Shown: positions 8,278 through 17,070 of the stretch, piece by piece
Layout: the number at the start of each line of letters is the position of its first letter
Position numbering within the stretch: the first letter of the stretch is position 1
From: Flavicella sp965243265
GTDB lineage: Bacteria > Bacteroidota > Bacteroidia > Flavobacteriales > Flavobacteriaceae
NCBI GenBank assembly: GCA_965243265.1
Contig: CBDEUL010000006.1
Location: forward strand, 62,001-126,000
Direction: 5' to 3'
DNA: 64,000 nucleotides
The notes under the pieces: generated by a model
What the model was told of the DNA's origin: nothing
The model's input: only the letters and a program-made list of their open reading frames with translations
Databases searched by the model: none
Program-made: the position numbers and the translations under genes

Positions 8278-9297
8278 ATGAAAAAAATAATTCTGGGATT
8301 GCCTCAGACATTTAGTCTTTATAAGTTAATCAAAAGAAACCTTGAATTTCAAGGGTTTGAGGTAATAGACATTAGCTTTCCTAATCATAAATTCCAATAT
8401 AAGAATAACTCTGAACGTATCATTAATTTTTTCAGAAAGACATTCTTAGGAGACAAACACTATAAGAACTCTTTGATATTTAGGCCTTTTAAAAAAACTA
8501 TCTCAAAAAAACTAACTAACATAACTACTCCAGTAGATCATGCGCTTCTTATTCGAGCTGATATTTATCCTAAATCTATCATCAAACTAGTTCAGTCCAA
8601 ATCAAAGAAGATGGTTTCTTACCATTGGGATGGCCTTGATAGGTTTCCTCAGATTTACGATTATATAAAATATTTTGACAGATTTTTTGTTTTTGATCAA
8701 TCCGATAGAAACAAAGTAACTTTACCTTTATTTACAACAACAAATTTTGCTTTTGATTTTGATAATACTGAATTAGCAATCAATACTGAATATGACATAT
8801 TTTATATTGGATCTTATAATGAGGAACGTATGCACTGGATTCATAAATTTTTAAAAACCACTAAACCACTAAATCAAAAATTAAAATTTTTTATTCATTA
8901 TACAAATGAGGGTGATAATATAAAATTACTAGACCCCAATATTACGTATATAAACAAACACATAAGTTTCGATGAAAACCTAAGCTATGTAAAAAACTCT
9001 AAAGTAATTTTAGATTTATTAAATCAGACTCATAATGGATTATCTTTTAGAATTTTTGAAGCTCTCTTTTATAATAAAAAAATAATCACCAATAATTTGA
9101 CTATTCAAAAATATGACTTCTATCATCCTAATAATATTTATATTTGGACCGGCAGAAACCTAGATGGCTATGAAGAATTTTTAAAAGCACCTCTTTTTGA
9201 AATACCATGTAAATTAAAAGAAAAATACAGTTTTAAGAATTGGATTAATTATATTTTAAATATAGAACCATATACAGCTATAGAATTACCCGATTAA
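8278..9297 (+). CDS. Uncharacterised polysaccharide-biosynthesis protein, possible CgeB-like glycosyltransferase
   Basis: A 339-residue protein paralogous to the one at 10402-11427. Shared blocks, in order: ILGLPxxF at the N-terminus, RADIYP, SYHWDGLDRFP, FFVFD, HNGLSFRIFEA, IITNNLTI, YHPNNIYIW, LDGYEEF and KEKYSFKNWI. The C-terminal part, with a Glu after the SFR block, recalls the donor-binding half of GT-B and CgeB-like glycosyltransferases found in capsule and LPS loci; that assignment is a tentative reading from memory. There is no signal peptide or membrane helix. It is cotranscribed with the preceding GT2 gene (2-base gap). Confidence 0.6.
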   Translation: MKKIILGLPQTFSLYKLIKRNLEFQGFEVIDISFPNHKFQYKNNSERIINFFRKTFLGDKHYKNSLIFRPFKKTISKKLTNITTPVDHALLIRADIYPKSIIKLVQSKSKKMVSYHWDGLDRFPQIYDYIKYFDRFFVFDQSDRNKVTLPLFTTTNFAFDFDNTELAINTEYDIFYIGSYNEERMHWIHKFLKTTKPLNQKLKFFIHYTNEGDNIKLLDPNITYINKHISFDENLSYVKNSKVILDLLNQTHNGLSFRIFEALFYNKKIITNNLTIQKYDFYHPNNIYIWTGRNLDGYEEFLKAPLFEIPCKLKEKYSFKNWINYILNIEPYTAIELPD

Positions 9298-9302
9298 AAA
9301 GA

Positions 9303-10319
9303 TTAAACTATCGATTTATAAATAGCTTCATAGGCCAGAGCTGTTTTTTCCCAAGTAAACCTACTTGACCACGAAATAATTTCTTGTGCTTTATTCGGCT
9401 TAGTATTGAAATCTATCATACCCTCTAAAAAAACATTTTGCATATGTTCTTTATTAAAACTTTCAAAATAATATGCTTGATCTCCACCTATTTCAGGTAA
9501 ACTTGTAAGATTAGAACAAAATACAGGTTTTCCATAACGCATAGCTTCAATTACAGGTAATCCAAACCCTTCAGAAAGTGATGGAAACAAAAAAGCTTTG
9601 CAATTTGTATAATACCACTGTTTCTCTTCTTCTGATACGGGTCCTAGTATCTTTAACTGTTTCGTCACTCCTAATTTTTTCGCTTCATCTTTAATTAAAG
9701 CTAGATAATTAGAATCTGGGAGAATACCAGCTATCAAAAGTGTATAATCAGTATTTACAAGAATTGACAACAATACGTGAAAATTTTTTTTTGGCACCAC
9801 TGTCCCCAATGTGAATAAGAAATTTTCTTCTTTGATTGTAATATTTGAAATGTCATGATCAACAATTTCTGTTCCATTATAAATTACAGAGATAGGTTTT
9901 CCCTTCAATTCTATATGATTCTTAACATCATTCAATACATAATTTGAGATAACAACTATAGCACTTGAACGATCAACTAATTTTTGAACTTTATACAATT
10001 TTTTCAGTTTCTTTTTCTCTGATTTATTTGTGTATAAAAAATTTAAATCATGTATTGTCAATACAATTTTAGTATTACCTGATGGTAAATAATCAGTATC
10101 CTGATGAGTCGCATGCCAAACACTTCCTGGTAATACTTTTACTCCAAATAATTTCTGATACCATTTTGGTTTTATTGAACATACATTATCAATAAATCCA
10201 AAATATTTATATGAATTCTTATTGCTTAATGACTTTATCAATTCATTACAGAATGTATACAAGCCAATATTCTTGTACTTCATCCGTTCTACGTCTATAT
10301 AAACAACAAGCTTCTTCAT
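9303..10319 (-). CDS. GT4 family glycosyltransferase
   Basis: A 338-residue GT-B enzyme. VVYIDVERMKYKNIGLYTF corresponds to the N-terminal acceptor-binding fold. The C-terminal donor domain contains GTVVPKKNF, the linker-side sugar-nucleotide motif, and FLFPSLSEGFGLPVIEAM, the E-x7-E motif of family GT4, followed by GKPVFCSNLTSLPEIGG. It contains no membrane segment. It lies between the two paralogous unknown genes on the opposite strand, ending 5 bases from the upstream one. Donor unknown; GT4 enzymes in such loci often move mannose, glucose or a deoxyhexose. Confidence 0.87.
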   Translation of the reverse strand: MKKLVVYIDVERMKYKNIGLYTFCNELIKSLSNKNSYKYFGFIDNVCSIKPKWYQKLFGVKVLPGSVWHATHQDTDYLPSGNTKIVLTIHDLNFLYTNKSEKKKLKKLYKVQKLVDRSSAIVVISNYVLNDVKNHIELKGKPISVIYNGTEIVDHDISNITIKEENFLFTLGTVVPKKNFHVLLSILVNTDYTLLIAGILPDSNYLALIKDEAKKLGVTKQLKILGPVSEEEKQWYYTNCKAFLFPSLSEGFGLPVIEAMRYGKPVFCSNLTSLPEIGGDQAYYFESFNKEHMQNVFLEGMIDFNTKPNKAQEIISWSSRFTWEKTALAYEAIYKSIV

Positions 10320-10341
10320 ATAATCTTATATCTTTACTCCA

Positions 10342-10375
10342 CAAACTTAGACAATAAATTATATATTTACGGCAA
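10342..10375 (-). promoter_or_regulatory. Promoter of the GT4 gene at 9303-10319
   Basis: On the minus strand TAAGTTTG (10349-10342) fits TAnnTTTG; TTG at 10375-10373 lies 23 bases further upstream. The leader would be about 15-20 bases. Confidence 0.5.
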
Positions 10376-10401
10376 CTTTTTTTAATAAATAACTTGTTAC
10401 C

Positions 10402-11427
10402 TTGAAACAAAAAAAGACAATCATCCTTGGTTTACCCGAATCTTTTGAATTCAATAAATTAATTATAAAAAATTTAGAATTATTAAACTTTAATGTTGTA
10501 AACGTATCTTTTCCAGAACATGGAAGATTAAAAAAATCACTGTTAGAATTTTTAATTTACTCTTACCGTAAAATTATTTTAAACGACAAAAACTACAAGA
10601 GTGTTTTAAAATTTGCTCCACATAGAAATAGTTTATTTAAAAAAATAAATGAAATTAATGGTAAAGCAGACTACACCTTACTGTTTAGAGCAGATATTTA
10701 TCCTTTAGAGTTTGTATTAAAGCTAAAAGAAAAATCTAATTCGTTAATCACATATCATTGGGATGGTCTTAATAGGTTTCCTGCCATTAATAAACTAATC
10801 CCCTTATTTGATCGCTTTTTTGTGTTTGACCCTGACGACTTAATCAAGCCTTTTTTACCAACCACCAATTTTTATTTTGACTCAGAAACTTCAGATATCG
10901 AATTACCTATTGAAAATGATCTATATTTCATGGGGGTATTTATCACTAAAAGAATGCCGCAGATTGAAAAATTTATAAAATCTTCTAGATATCTTAATCT
11001 TAAACTTAATTTTCAAATCTACTGTATCTCCGATAAAAAAAGAAACAAATTTAACTATCCAGAAATCAATTATATTACTTCACACATTACATATTTACAG
11101 AACTTGGAGAATCTTAAAAAGTCAAAAATTGTTTTAGATTTTTTAAATGGCGAACATAACGGACTCTCATTTCGTGTTTTCGAATGTATTCAGTTTGACA
11201 AAAAATTGATAACAAACAATGCTAATATTAAATCTTATGAATTTTATCATCCGAACAACATTTATATTTGGAATGAAGAAAATTTAGATGGCTTACAAGA
11301 ATTCATTAATAGTGATTATATCATTCAACCTCAAATAAAAGAAAAATATTCATTTAGCAATTGGATAAAATACATATTAAACACCCCCCCATTCCAAGAA
11401 ATAAACTTACCACTAACTACTTCATAG
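10402..11427 (+). CDS. Uncharacterised polysaccharide-biosynthesis protein, paralogue of 8278-9297
   Basis: A 341-residue protein with the same ordered blocks as its paralogue: ILGLPESF, LFRADIYP, TYHWDGLNRFP, FFVFDPDD, HNGLSFRVFE, LITNNANI, FYHPNNIYIW, LDGLQEF, KEKYSFSNWI. The similarity spans the whole length, so this is gene duplication rather than a shared domain. The likely role is transfer of a sugar in surface-glycan assembly, unproven. The start is TTG; no ATG or GTG fits better. Its last 11 bases overlap the 3' end of the convergent GT2-GT4 gene. Confidence 0.6.
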   Translation: MKQKKTIILGLPESFEFNKLIIKNLELLNFNVVNVSFPEHGRLKKSLLEFLIYSYRKIILNDKNYKSVLKFAPHRNSLFKKINEINGKADYTLLFRADIYPLEFVLKLKEKSNSLITYHWDGLNRFPAINKLIPLFDRFFVFDPDDLIKPFLPTTNFYFDSETSDIELPIENDLYFMGVFITKRMPQIEKFIKSSRYLNLKLNFQIYCISDKKRNKFNYPEINYITSHITYLQNLENLKKSKIVLDFLNGEHNGLSFRVFECIQFDKKLITNNANIKSYEFYHPNNIYIWNEENLDGLQEFINSDYIIQPQIKEKYSFSNWIKYILNTPPFQEINLPLTTS

Positions 11428-13591
11428 CAGTATATATTTTCATCATATTTTCAGCGATATCTTTATCATTAAACCTCTGTACAAACTCATAACCATCACG
11501 AATCATTTGTTCTCTCAAGTTTGAACTAGATAACACCTCTTCTATTTTCTCTTGTAGTTCATTCTCATCAGTAGGATCAACATATAAAGAGCCAGGTCCA
11601 CCAGCTTCAGAGAAACAACCTCCTTTACTAGATATAACGGGAGTTTTACAATATAACGCTTCAATAATTGGAATACCAAAACCTTCAAAAAGACTTGGAT
11701 ACACAAATAAATTTGCCATTTGATACAATGCCACTAGCTCTTTCAATCCAACATTTTCTAAAAACAAAACTTTATCTTGTATGTTGTTATCTATTAAATA
11801 ACGCAGTACAACATCATAATACTTAGTTTTACCTCCTACTACTACTAAAACCTCATCAATATCTTTAATTGCCTTTACGCATAACAATAAATTTTTTCTT
11901 TCCTCAATAGTACCCACATTTAATATAAAACTCTTAGGAAGACCAAACTTATCTCTTACCGATTCTTTAAATACTTCTGGCTGCTCTTCCTTAAATAACT
12001 TATGACATCCTTGATAAACCACTTCTATTTTATTAGAGTCTATCTTAAAAAATTGAACAATATCCTTTTTAGTTTGTTTACTAATTGCTATAATCTTGTC
12101 AGCATTCTGTGCAGCAAACAAAAATTTCCTAAAATGAATCTTTCGATCCATATACTTATACAACTTAGGATATCTAATAAAAATCAGATCATGAATAGTA
12201 ACAACGCTTTTAATCCCAGTAGACTCTAAGCCTCTTGGTATCTCACCCGATAAACCATGAAATATTTGTACACCATCTTCAACTAATTGCTTCACAATAG
12301 GTCCCTGACGCCAAACAGAAGAATATTTTTTCCAAAAAACAGATTTGGGCAAAACCTCAATAATATTATTAGCATGTACCAGACGATCTATTTTTTTTTC
12401 TTTTGGATTATATAATAAAAGTTTATTTTTTTTATAAAACCTCGCTAAAACACTTACCAGATCGCGACTATAATTCCCTAATCCTGTTCTATTATGGTAT
12501 ACTCTTTTAGCATCATAGCCAATAATTAATTTATCTGATTTTTTTTCATAATTACTTGAATTCAAACAGTGATTCATTGATTTATCACTCAACCATGTTT
12601 TATACTTCAAACACGAATTATAATAAGACAACATATTCTTATACACAAAAAAGCGAAGGTATATTTTAGGAATAAAAAACAATAATACTCCTGTCAAAGC
12701 ACCAAAAAAATTTATCATAAAATTATATAAGAACAATAAAAACTGTATTAAATTCTTCATTGATCCCGAGAAGGAATTATCTATATAAACATGCTTTGAA
12801 ATCAATACTTGTGACCTTGTCAAGATAGATGTTTCCATATTTAGTCTAGAAGCCCCTCCATGATTATGAACAATCCTCACATTTCTTAATAAAGCAATTT
12901 TCCCTCCTTTATCGGTCACTCTCTTACATAAATCAACGTCTTCATAATACATCCAGTAATCTTCGTTCCATCCCTCTATCAAATCAAACCATTGCCTTCT
13001 CATCATCACCACTGATCCAGAAACCCAATCAGGAAATACTATTGTTTTTTTTAAATCATATTTTTTATCCAATTCTTTTTTATTCCGAAACCTATACAAA
13101 GCTCTAAACAATCCAAACAAAGTTTTTAAAGCAGGAAAAAACCGTATTTGCTTTTCTTCTGCTCCTGACTCATTAATCTGCAAACAAGATACAATACCAT
13201 AACTATGTTGTTTCTTTACTACAGTAACTAACTCTAACAGAGTTGCTTTTGAAATTATTGTGTCTGGATTCAAAAATAATAAGTATTCTCCTTTCGCTTT
13301 TCTTGCCCCTAAATTACATGCATTTGCAAATCCATTATTCCCTGTATTTTCAAAAAAAGAAAACTCCGTAAACTCCTTAACAATTTTTTTTCTTGAATCT
13401 GATACTTTATCATTATCTATAACGACAACATCTAATTCAAGATTATCTATATGTATTTTTTTTATAGACAGGAGACAATTATACAGATGGTCCCAACTTT
13501 TATAATTAACAATTACAACTGAAACAACTTCCTTCAACTGAACACCTGTCTTAACTGACTTATCTTGTACTATGTTTTCTATTTTTTCCAC
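11417..13591 (-). CDS. Bimodular GT2-GT4 fusion glycosyltransferase
   Basis: A 724-residue protein with two complete catalytic modules. Residues about 25-270 are GT2: VSVVIVNYKSWDHL, VIDNDKVSD, NTGNNGFANACNLGA, FLNPDTII and the ExD-type block YYEDVDLCKR, the rhamnosyltransferase-like pattern. A hydrophobic stretch at about 280-320 follows. From about residue 355 comes GT4: IGYDAKRVYHNRTGLGNYSRD, IHDLIFIRYPKLY, GTIEERKN and YPSLFEGFGIPIIEAL with the E-x7-E motif. It probably adds two sugars in sequence at the cytoplasmic side of the membrane. The start is GTG at 13591. Donors are unknown; the fusion is seen in other Bacteroidota polysaccharide loci. Confidence 0.85.
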   Translation of the reverse strand: MEKIENIVQDKSVKTGVQLKEVVSVVIVNYKSWDHLYNCLLSIKKIHIDNLELDVVVIDNDKVSDSRKKIVKEFTEFSFFENTGNNGFANACNLGARKAKGEYLLFLNPDTIISKATLLELVTVVKKQHSYGIVSCLQINESGAEEKQIRFFPALKTLFGLFRALYRFRNKKELDKKYDLKKTIVFPDWVSGSVVMMRRQWFDLIEGWNEDYWMYYEDVDLCKRVTDKGGKIALLRNVRIVHNHGGASRLNMETSILTRSQVLISKHVYIDNSFSGSMKNLIQFLLFLYNFMINFFGALTGVLLFFIPKIYLRFFVYKNMLSYYNSCLKYKTWLSDKSMNHCLNSSNYEKKSDKLIIGYDAKRVYHNRTGLGNYSRDLVSVLARFYKKNKLLLYNPKEKKIDRLVHANNIIEVLPKSVFWKKYSSVWRQGPIVKQLVEDGVQIFHGLSGEIPRGLESTGIKSVVTIHDLIFIRYPKLYKYMDRKIHFRKFLFAAQNADKIIAISKQTKKDIVQFFKIDSNKIEVVYQGCHKLFKEEQPEVFKESVRDKFGLPKSFILNVGTIEERKNLLLCVKAIKDIDEVLVVVGGKTKYYDVVLRYLIDNNIQDKVLFLENVGLKELVALYQMANLFVYPSLFEGFGIPIIEALYCKTPVISSKGGCFSEAGGPGSLYVDPTDENELQEKIEEVLSSSNLREQMIRDGYEFVQRFNDKDIAENMMKIYTAMK

Positions 13592-13595
13592 AAAA

Positions 13596-13603
13596 CAAAT
13601 ATA
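13596..13603 (-). promoter_or_regulatory. -7-like element directly before the GT2-GT4 start
   Basis: On the minus strand TATATTTG fits TAnnTTTG and ends 5 bases before the GTG start. If real, the mRNA would be leaderless or nearly so. Confidence 0.35.
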
Positions 13604-13645
13604 GATATTACCACTTAAGTAATTAAAGGTTCATTTGCTTTTATT

Positions 13646-13653
13646 TACCTTTG
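13646..13653 (+). promoter_or_regulatory. -7 promoter element of ruvX
   Basis: TACCTTTG fits TAnnTTTG and lies 24 bases before the ruvX ATG. The -33 element is indistinct. Confidence 0.5.
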
Positions 13654-13677
13654 CAAAAACTTAAGTAACATATTTAC

Positions 13678-14088
13678 ATGGGAAAAATTTTAGCTATTGA
13701 TTTTGGAGAAAAAAAATGTGGAATCGCAGTAACTGATGATTTACAAATTATAGCTAGCGGCCTTACCACTGTAAAAACTAAAGAGATCTTCAGCTTTCTT
13801 AAAGAGTACACGTCTAATGAATCTGTAGAGCTTTTTGTTGTGGGTAAACCTAAACAAATGAACAATACCGATAGTGAAAGTGAACAACTCATTATTCCCT
13901 TTCTAAAAAAACTAAAAGGTGTTTTTCCTAAAATCCCAATCGTTAGAGAAGATGAAAGATTCACTTCTAAAATGGCTTTTCAATCCATGATAGATACTGG
14001 ACTGAACAAAAAACAACGTAAAAACAAAGAACTCGTAGATCAAATTAGCGCCACCATTATACTCCAGTCGTATTTATACCATAAATAA
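13678..14088 (+). CDS. ruvX: RuvX/YqgF-family Holliday junction resolvase-like protein
   Basis: A 136-residue RNase H-fold protein of normal family length. GKILAIDFGEKKCGIAVTD carries the first catalytic aspartate; VVGKPKQMNN follows with the second strand, and DERFTSKMA supplies the conserved DERxTS motif. LVDQISATIILQSYL holds the last acidic residue of the active site. The family is linked to resolution of recombination intermediates and, in some bacteria, to pre-16S rRNA maturation. It heads the plus-strand housekeeping block ruvX-def-DUF5606-mazG, divergent from the glycosyltransferase fusion, with its own promoter match at 13646. Confidence 0.92.
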   Translation: MGKILAIDFGEKKCGIAVTDDLQIIASGLTTVKTKEIFSFLKEYTSNESVELFVVGKPKQMNNTDSESEQLIIPFLKKLKGVFPKIPIVREDERFTSKMAFQSMIDTGLNKKQRKNKELVDQISATIILQSYLYHK

Positions 14089-14113
14089 GTTTTATTTCAC
14101 AAAGCAATCTTTG

Positions 14114-14121
14114 TACTTTTG
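14114..14121 (+). promoter_or_regulatory. -7 promoter element of def
   Basis: TACTTTTG fits TAnnTTTG, 28 bases before the def ATG. It suggests def, DUF5606 and mazG can be expressed apart from ruvX. Confidence 0.5.
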
Positions 14122-14149
14122 CTGCTTCTAACATTTTAAAAAGTAGAAA

Positions 14150-14737
14150 ATGATTTTACCAATCGTTGCATATGGAGATCCTGTTTTAAGAAAAGTAGGA
14201 AAAGACATTGATGCTGATTATCCTGAATTAACAAAGTTAATCTCAAACATGAGAGAAACGATGAACAACGCACACGGTGTAGGACTTGCAGCACCCCAAA
14301 TAGGACGAGCTATTCGTTTGTTTTTAATAGACGCTTCTCCTTTTGCTGATGATGAAGATTTAGATGAAAACGAACGTTCAATTCTTAAAAACTTTAATCA
14401 TGTTTTTATCAATCCTAAAATAATCAAAGAAGAAGGTGATGAATGGAGTTTTAATGAAGGTTGTTTAAGCATCCCTGATGTACGTGAAGATGTTTTTAGA
14501 AAAGAACAAATTACTATTGAATATTTTGATGAAAACTTCACAAAACACGAAAGAGTATTAAACGGATTAGCCGCCAGAGTGTTCCAACACGAATATGATC
14601 ATATCGAAGGGGTTTTATTTACAGACAAGCTTTCTTCTCTCAAAAAACGCTTGATAAAAAAGAAACTAGAAAACATATCTAAAGGAAAAACAACTGCTGA
14701 TTACAGGATGCGATTTCCTAAAGCAAAAAGAAAATAA
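14150..14737 (+). CDS. def: Peptide deformylase
   Basis: Removes the N-formyl group from nascent proteins in the cytoplasm using a bound divalent metal. The three signature motifs are intact: GVGLAAPQIG (residues 43-52), EGCLSIP with metal ligand Cys105, and QHEYDH with His147, catalytic Glu148 and His151. The 195-residue length and the acidic insertion around residues 66-75 are normal for the Flavobacteriia form. It is followed after 20 bases by the DUF5606 gene and then mazG. Confidence 0.96.
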   Translation: MILPIVAYGDPVLRKVGKDIDADYPELTKLISNMRETMNNAHGVGLAAPQIGRAIRLFLIDASPFADDEDLDENERSILKNFNHVFINPKIIKEEGDEWSFNEGCLSIPDVREDVFRKEQITIEYFDENFTKHERVLNGLAARVFQHEYDHIEGVLFTDKLSSLKKRLIKKKLENISKGKTTADYRMRFPKAKRK

Positions 14738-14757
14738 CTAATATTTAAATTATCAAA

Positions 14758-15177
14758 ATGGGATTAACTAAAACCATAGCTATTTCAGGAAAGCCTGGAT
14801 TATTCAATATCGTATCACAATCCAAAGGGGGATTAATTGTACAATCTTTAATCGATCAAAAAAAGTTTCCTATTACAAATACACATAATGTAAGCGTATT
14901 AAATGATATTGCAATTTACACATATGATGAAGAAAAACCTTTAAGAGAAGTTTTTTTAACTATCAATGAAAAGCAAGAAGGAAAAGAGGCTATTAGTCAT
15001 AAAGAGAGTAATGATAAACTAACTTCTTACTTCTCTGAAATTTTACCTGATTATGACGAAGAGCGTGTATATGCTTCTAATATTAAAAAAGTTATTCAAT
15101 GGTATAATTTATTAGTAAAAAGTGGGTTTGATTTTTCAACAATAAAAGTATCTGAAGAAGAAACTACAGAAGAATAA
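14758..15177 (+). CDS. DUF5606 family protein
   Basis: A 139-residue cytoplasmic protein of a Bacteroidota family with unknown function. Its start, LTKTIAISGKPGLFNIVSQ, and the segment GGLIVQSLIDQKKFPIT are family features; the N-terminal half looks like a small beta-barrel, the C-terminal half (from about residue 85) is helical. In this phylum it often sits between def and mazG, as here, which may mean a link to translation or nucleotide housekeeping; that is inference from position only. No signal peptide or membrane segment. Gaps are 20 bases to def and 5 to mazG. Confidence 0.8.
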   Translation: MGLTKTIAISGKPGLFNIVSQSKGGLIVQSLIDQKKFPITNTHNVSVLNDIAIYTYDEEKPLREVFLTINEKQEGKEAISHKESNDKLTSYFSEILPDYDEERVYASNIKKVIQWYNLLVKSGFDFSTIKVSEEETTEE

Positions 15178-15182
15178 CCACA

Positions 15183-15962
15183 ATGAATTCTAGATCGCAT
15201 CAGCTAAAATCTATAGAGCGCTTGTTAAACATCATGGATGAACTCCGTGAAAAATGTCCTTGGGACAAAAAACAAACCTTAAAATCTTTACGTCATTTGA
15301 CCATTGAAGAAACCTATGAGTTAGCTGATGCTATTTTAGAAAATGATCTTAACGAAGTCAAAAAAGAACTTGGAGACCTACTATTACATATTGTCTTCTA
15401 TGCTAAAATTGGCTCTGAGACAAACAACTTTGATATTGGAGATATTGCTGATGCTATTTCCGAAAAATTAATCCATAGGCATCCTCATATTTATGGAGAT
15501 ACTCAGGTACAAAACGAAGAGGATGTCAAAAAAAATTGGGAAAAATTAAAACTACAAGAAGGTAAAACATCTGTTTTAGAAGGCGTACCCAGATCACTCC
15601 CTGCCTTAGTCAAAGCAAATAGAATTCAAGATAAAGTTGCAGGTGTTGGTTTTGATTGGGAAGAACCTCATCAGGTTTGGAAAAAAGTTCAAGAGGAACT
15701 AAACGAACTAAACACTGAAATAGCATCTGGAAACCAAGATAAAATCGAATCTGAATTTGGAGATGTTCTTTTCTCTATGATTAATTACGCGCGTTTTATC
15801 GGTGTAAACCCTGAAAATGCTTTAGAAAGAACCAATAAAAAATTCACAAACCGTTTTCAATTTTTAGAAAAAGCTGTAAAAAAAGAGAATAAACAACTCT
15901 CCGAAATGACACTTGCTGAAATGGATATCTATTGGGAGCGATCTAAAAAACACTTTAACTAA
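15183..15962 (+). CDS. mazG: Nucleoside triphosphate pyrophosphohydrolase MazG
   Basis: A 259-residue all-alpha NTP-PPase with two MazG repeats. The first carries CPWDKKQT, the metal-binding EETYELADAI and KELGDLLLHIVFYA; the second carries the related EELNELN and ESEFGDVLFSMINYARF. MazG hydrolyses canonical and damaged dNTPs/NTPs to monophosphates, keeping the pool clean and in some species lowering ppGpp. Length is typical for the full two-domain form. It is the last gene of the block, 5 bases after DUF5606. Confidence 0.95.
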   Translation: MNSRSHQLKSIERLLNIMDELREKCPWDKKQTLKSLRHLTIEETYELADAILENDLNEVKKELGDLLLHIVFYAKIGSETNNFDIGDIADAISEKLIHRHPHIYGDTQVQNEEDVKKNWEKLKLQEGKTSVLEGVPRSLPALVKANRIQDKVAGVGFDWEEPHQVWKKVQEELNELNTEIASGNQDKIESEFGDVLFSMINYARFIGVNPENALERTNKKFTNRFQFLEKAVKKENKQLSEMTLAEMDIYWERSKKHFN

Positions 15963-16033
15963 ATATTCTTTCCTTATAGAATAATAATTTCTAAGGATCC
16001 CTCATTCCCTCACTATCACTTCTATTTTTTACC

Positions 16034-16041
16034 TATTTTTG
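16034..16041 (+). promoter_or_regulatory. -7 promoter element of the GT90 gene
   Basis: TATTTTTG fits TAnnTTTG, 27 bases before the ATG at 16069. The -33 element is weak. Confidence 0.45.
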
Positions 16042-16068
16042 TTTTAAAGGAAATTTAAAATTAAACTA

Positions 16069-17070
16069 ATGAAGGATCAACTTATTGACTTGGTTTCTGG
16101 GTATAAGAGAATAAAATTAGCCTATTACCTAAAAACAAATTTAACTCGCTTAATTCCTTCATCATATAACAATTGGTATAAAAATTATTTGGAAAAACTA
16201 TTTTCCAATGAAGAAGAGCTAGCCTATATTTTAAAAAGAGTGAATTATTATAATAGACTAACTAACCACTCCTTCCTCCAGGCTTCTGCTAAAAAAATAT
16301 CAGAAATCTCTATGAAGAATATTAGTAAGGTCTATTATTTTGATTCAATGGAGTATCTTCGGTACTTTAACAAAAAACTCAAAATTAATACACTTTTTGG
16401 AGACATTATTCATATTCCTAACTCTCCTTCAATTGTAAAAAGCAGACCCATTTCTACATCTAATGAAAACTCCATTTTATTAAAACTTAATAAAGTTCGA
16501 CATTTTATTTTCATTAATGATAAGAATACCTTTTCTAATAAAAAAGACCTACTTATAGGAAGAAGTATTTTGGGAGACAGAAAGCAACTTCGTATCCAAT
16601 TCTTAAAAACTCACTTTGAAAATCCACTATGTGACATCGGTCAAACTAATAACTTTGGAAATAATAAATGGCTTGTTAGCCCTATGCCAATTCATAAACA
16701 ACTTAAGTACAAATTTATTTTATGTTGGGAGGGCAATGATGTTGCTTCAAATTTAAAATGGGTTATGTCATCCAATTCAATAGCAGTAATGACTAAACCA
16801 AGATATGAGACATGGTTTATGGAAGGGACTCTAGTTTCAAACTTCCATTATATTGAAATTAAAGACGACTTTTCCGACTTAGACGAAAAACTAAAGTACT
16901 ACTCTAAACACACTGAAGAAGCTGAGAAAATCATTAAAAATGCCAACGAATACACAAAACAATTCCTCAACAAAAAAAGAGAGGATTTAATTTCTTTACT
17001 TGTACTTGAAAAATATTTTCAAAAAACTAATCAAATGCAAAGTAATGATTATAAAAGTTCTAATCAATAA
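16069..17070 (+). CDS. GT90 (CAP10/LpsA-like) glycosyltransferase
   Basis: A 333-residue protein resembling family GT90. The C-terminal half has the family's donor-binding layout: YKFILCWEGNDVASNLKW, then SSNSIAVMTKPRYETWFM and HYIEIKDDFSDLDEKLKYY. The N-terminal part includes ILKRVNYYNRL, a stretch seen in bacterial LpsA-type members. GT90 includes the eukaryotic O-glucosyltransferases and fungal CAP10 as well as bacterial LPS-modifying enzymes; here it most likely decorates LPS or another surface glycan. No membrane segment or signal peptide. Its last 11 bases overlap the convergent GT4 gene. Confidence 0.78.
   Translation: MKDQLIDLVSGYKRIKLAYYLKTNLTRLIPSSYNNWYKNYLEKLFSNEEELAYILKRVNYYNRLTNHSFLQASAKKISEISMKNISKVYYFDSMEYLRYFNKKLKINTLFGDIIHIPNSPSIVKSRPISTSNENSILLKLNKVRHFIFINDKNTFSNKKDLLIGRSILGDRKQLRIQFLKTHFENPLCDIGQTNNFGNNKWLVSPMPIHKQLKYKFILCWEGNDVASNLKWVMSSNSIAVMTKPRYETWFMEGTLVSNFHYIEIKDDFSDLDEKLKYYSKHTEEAEKIIKNANEYTKQFLNKKREDLISLLVLEKYFQKTNQMQSNDYKSSNQ

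Noticed and set aside
13674..13964. Minus-strand frame antisense to ruvX
   Set aside because: ruvX is clearly coding with all family motifs; the antisense frame has no recognisable features.
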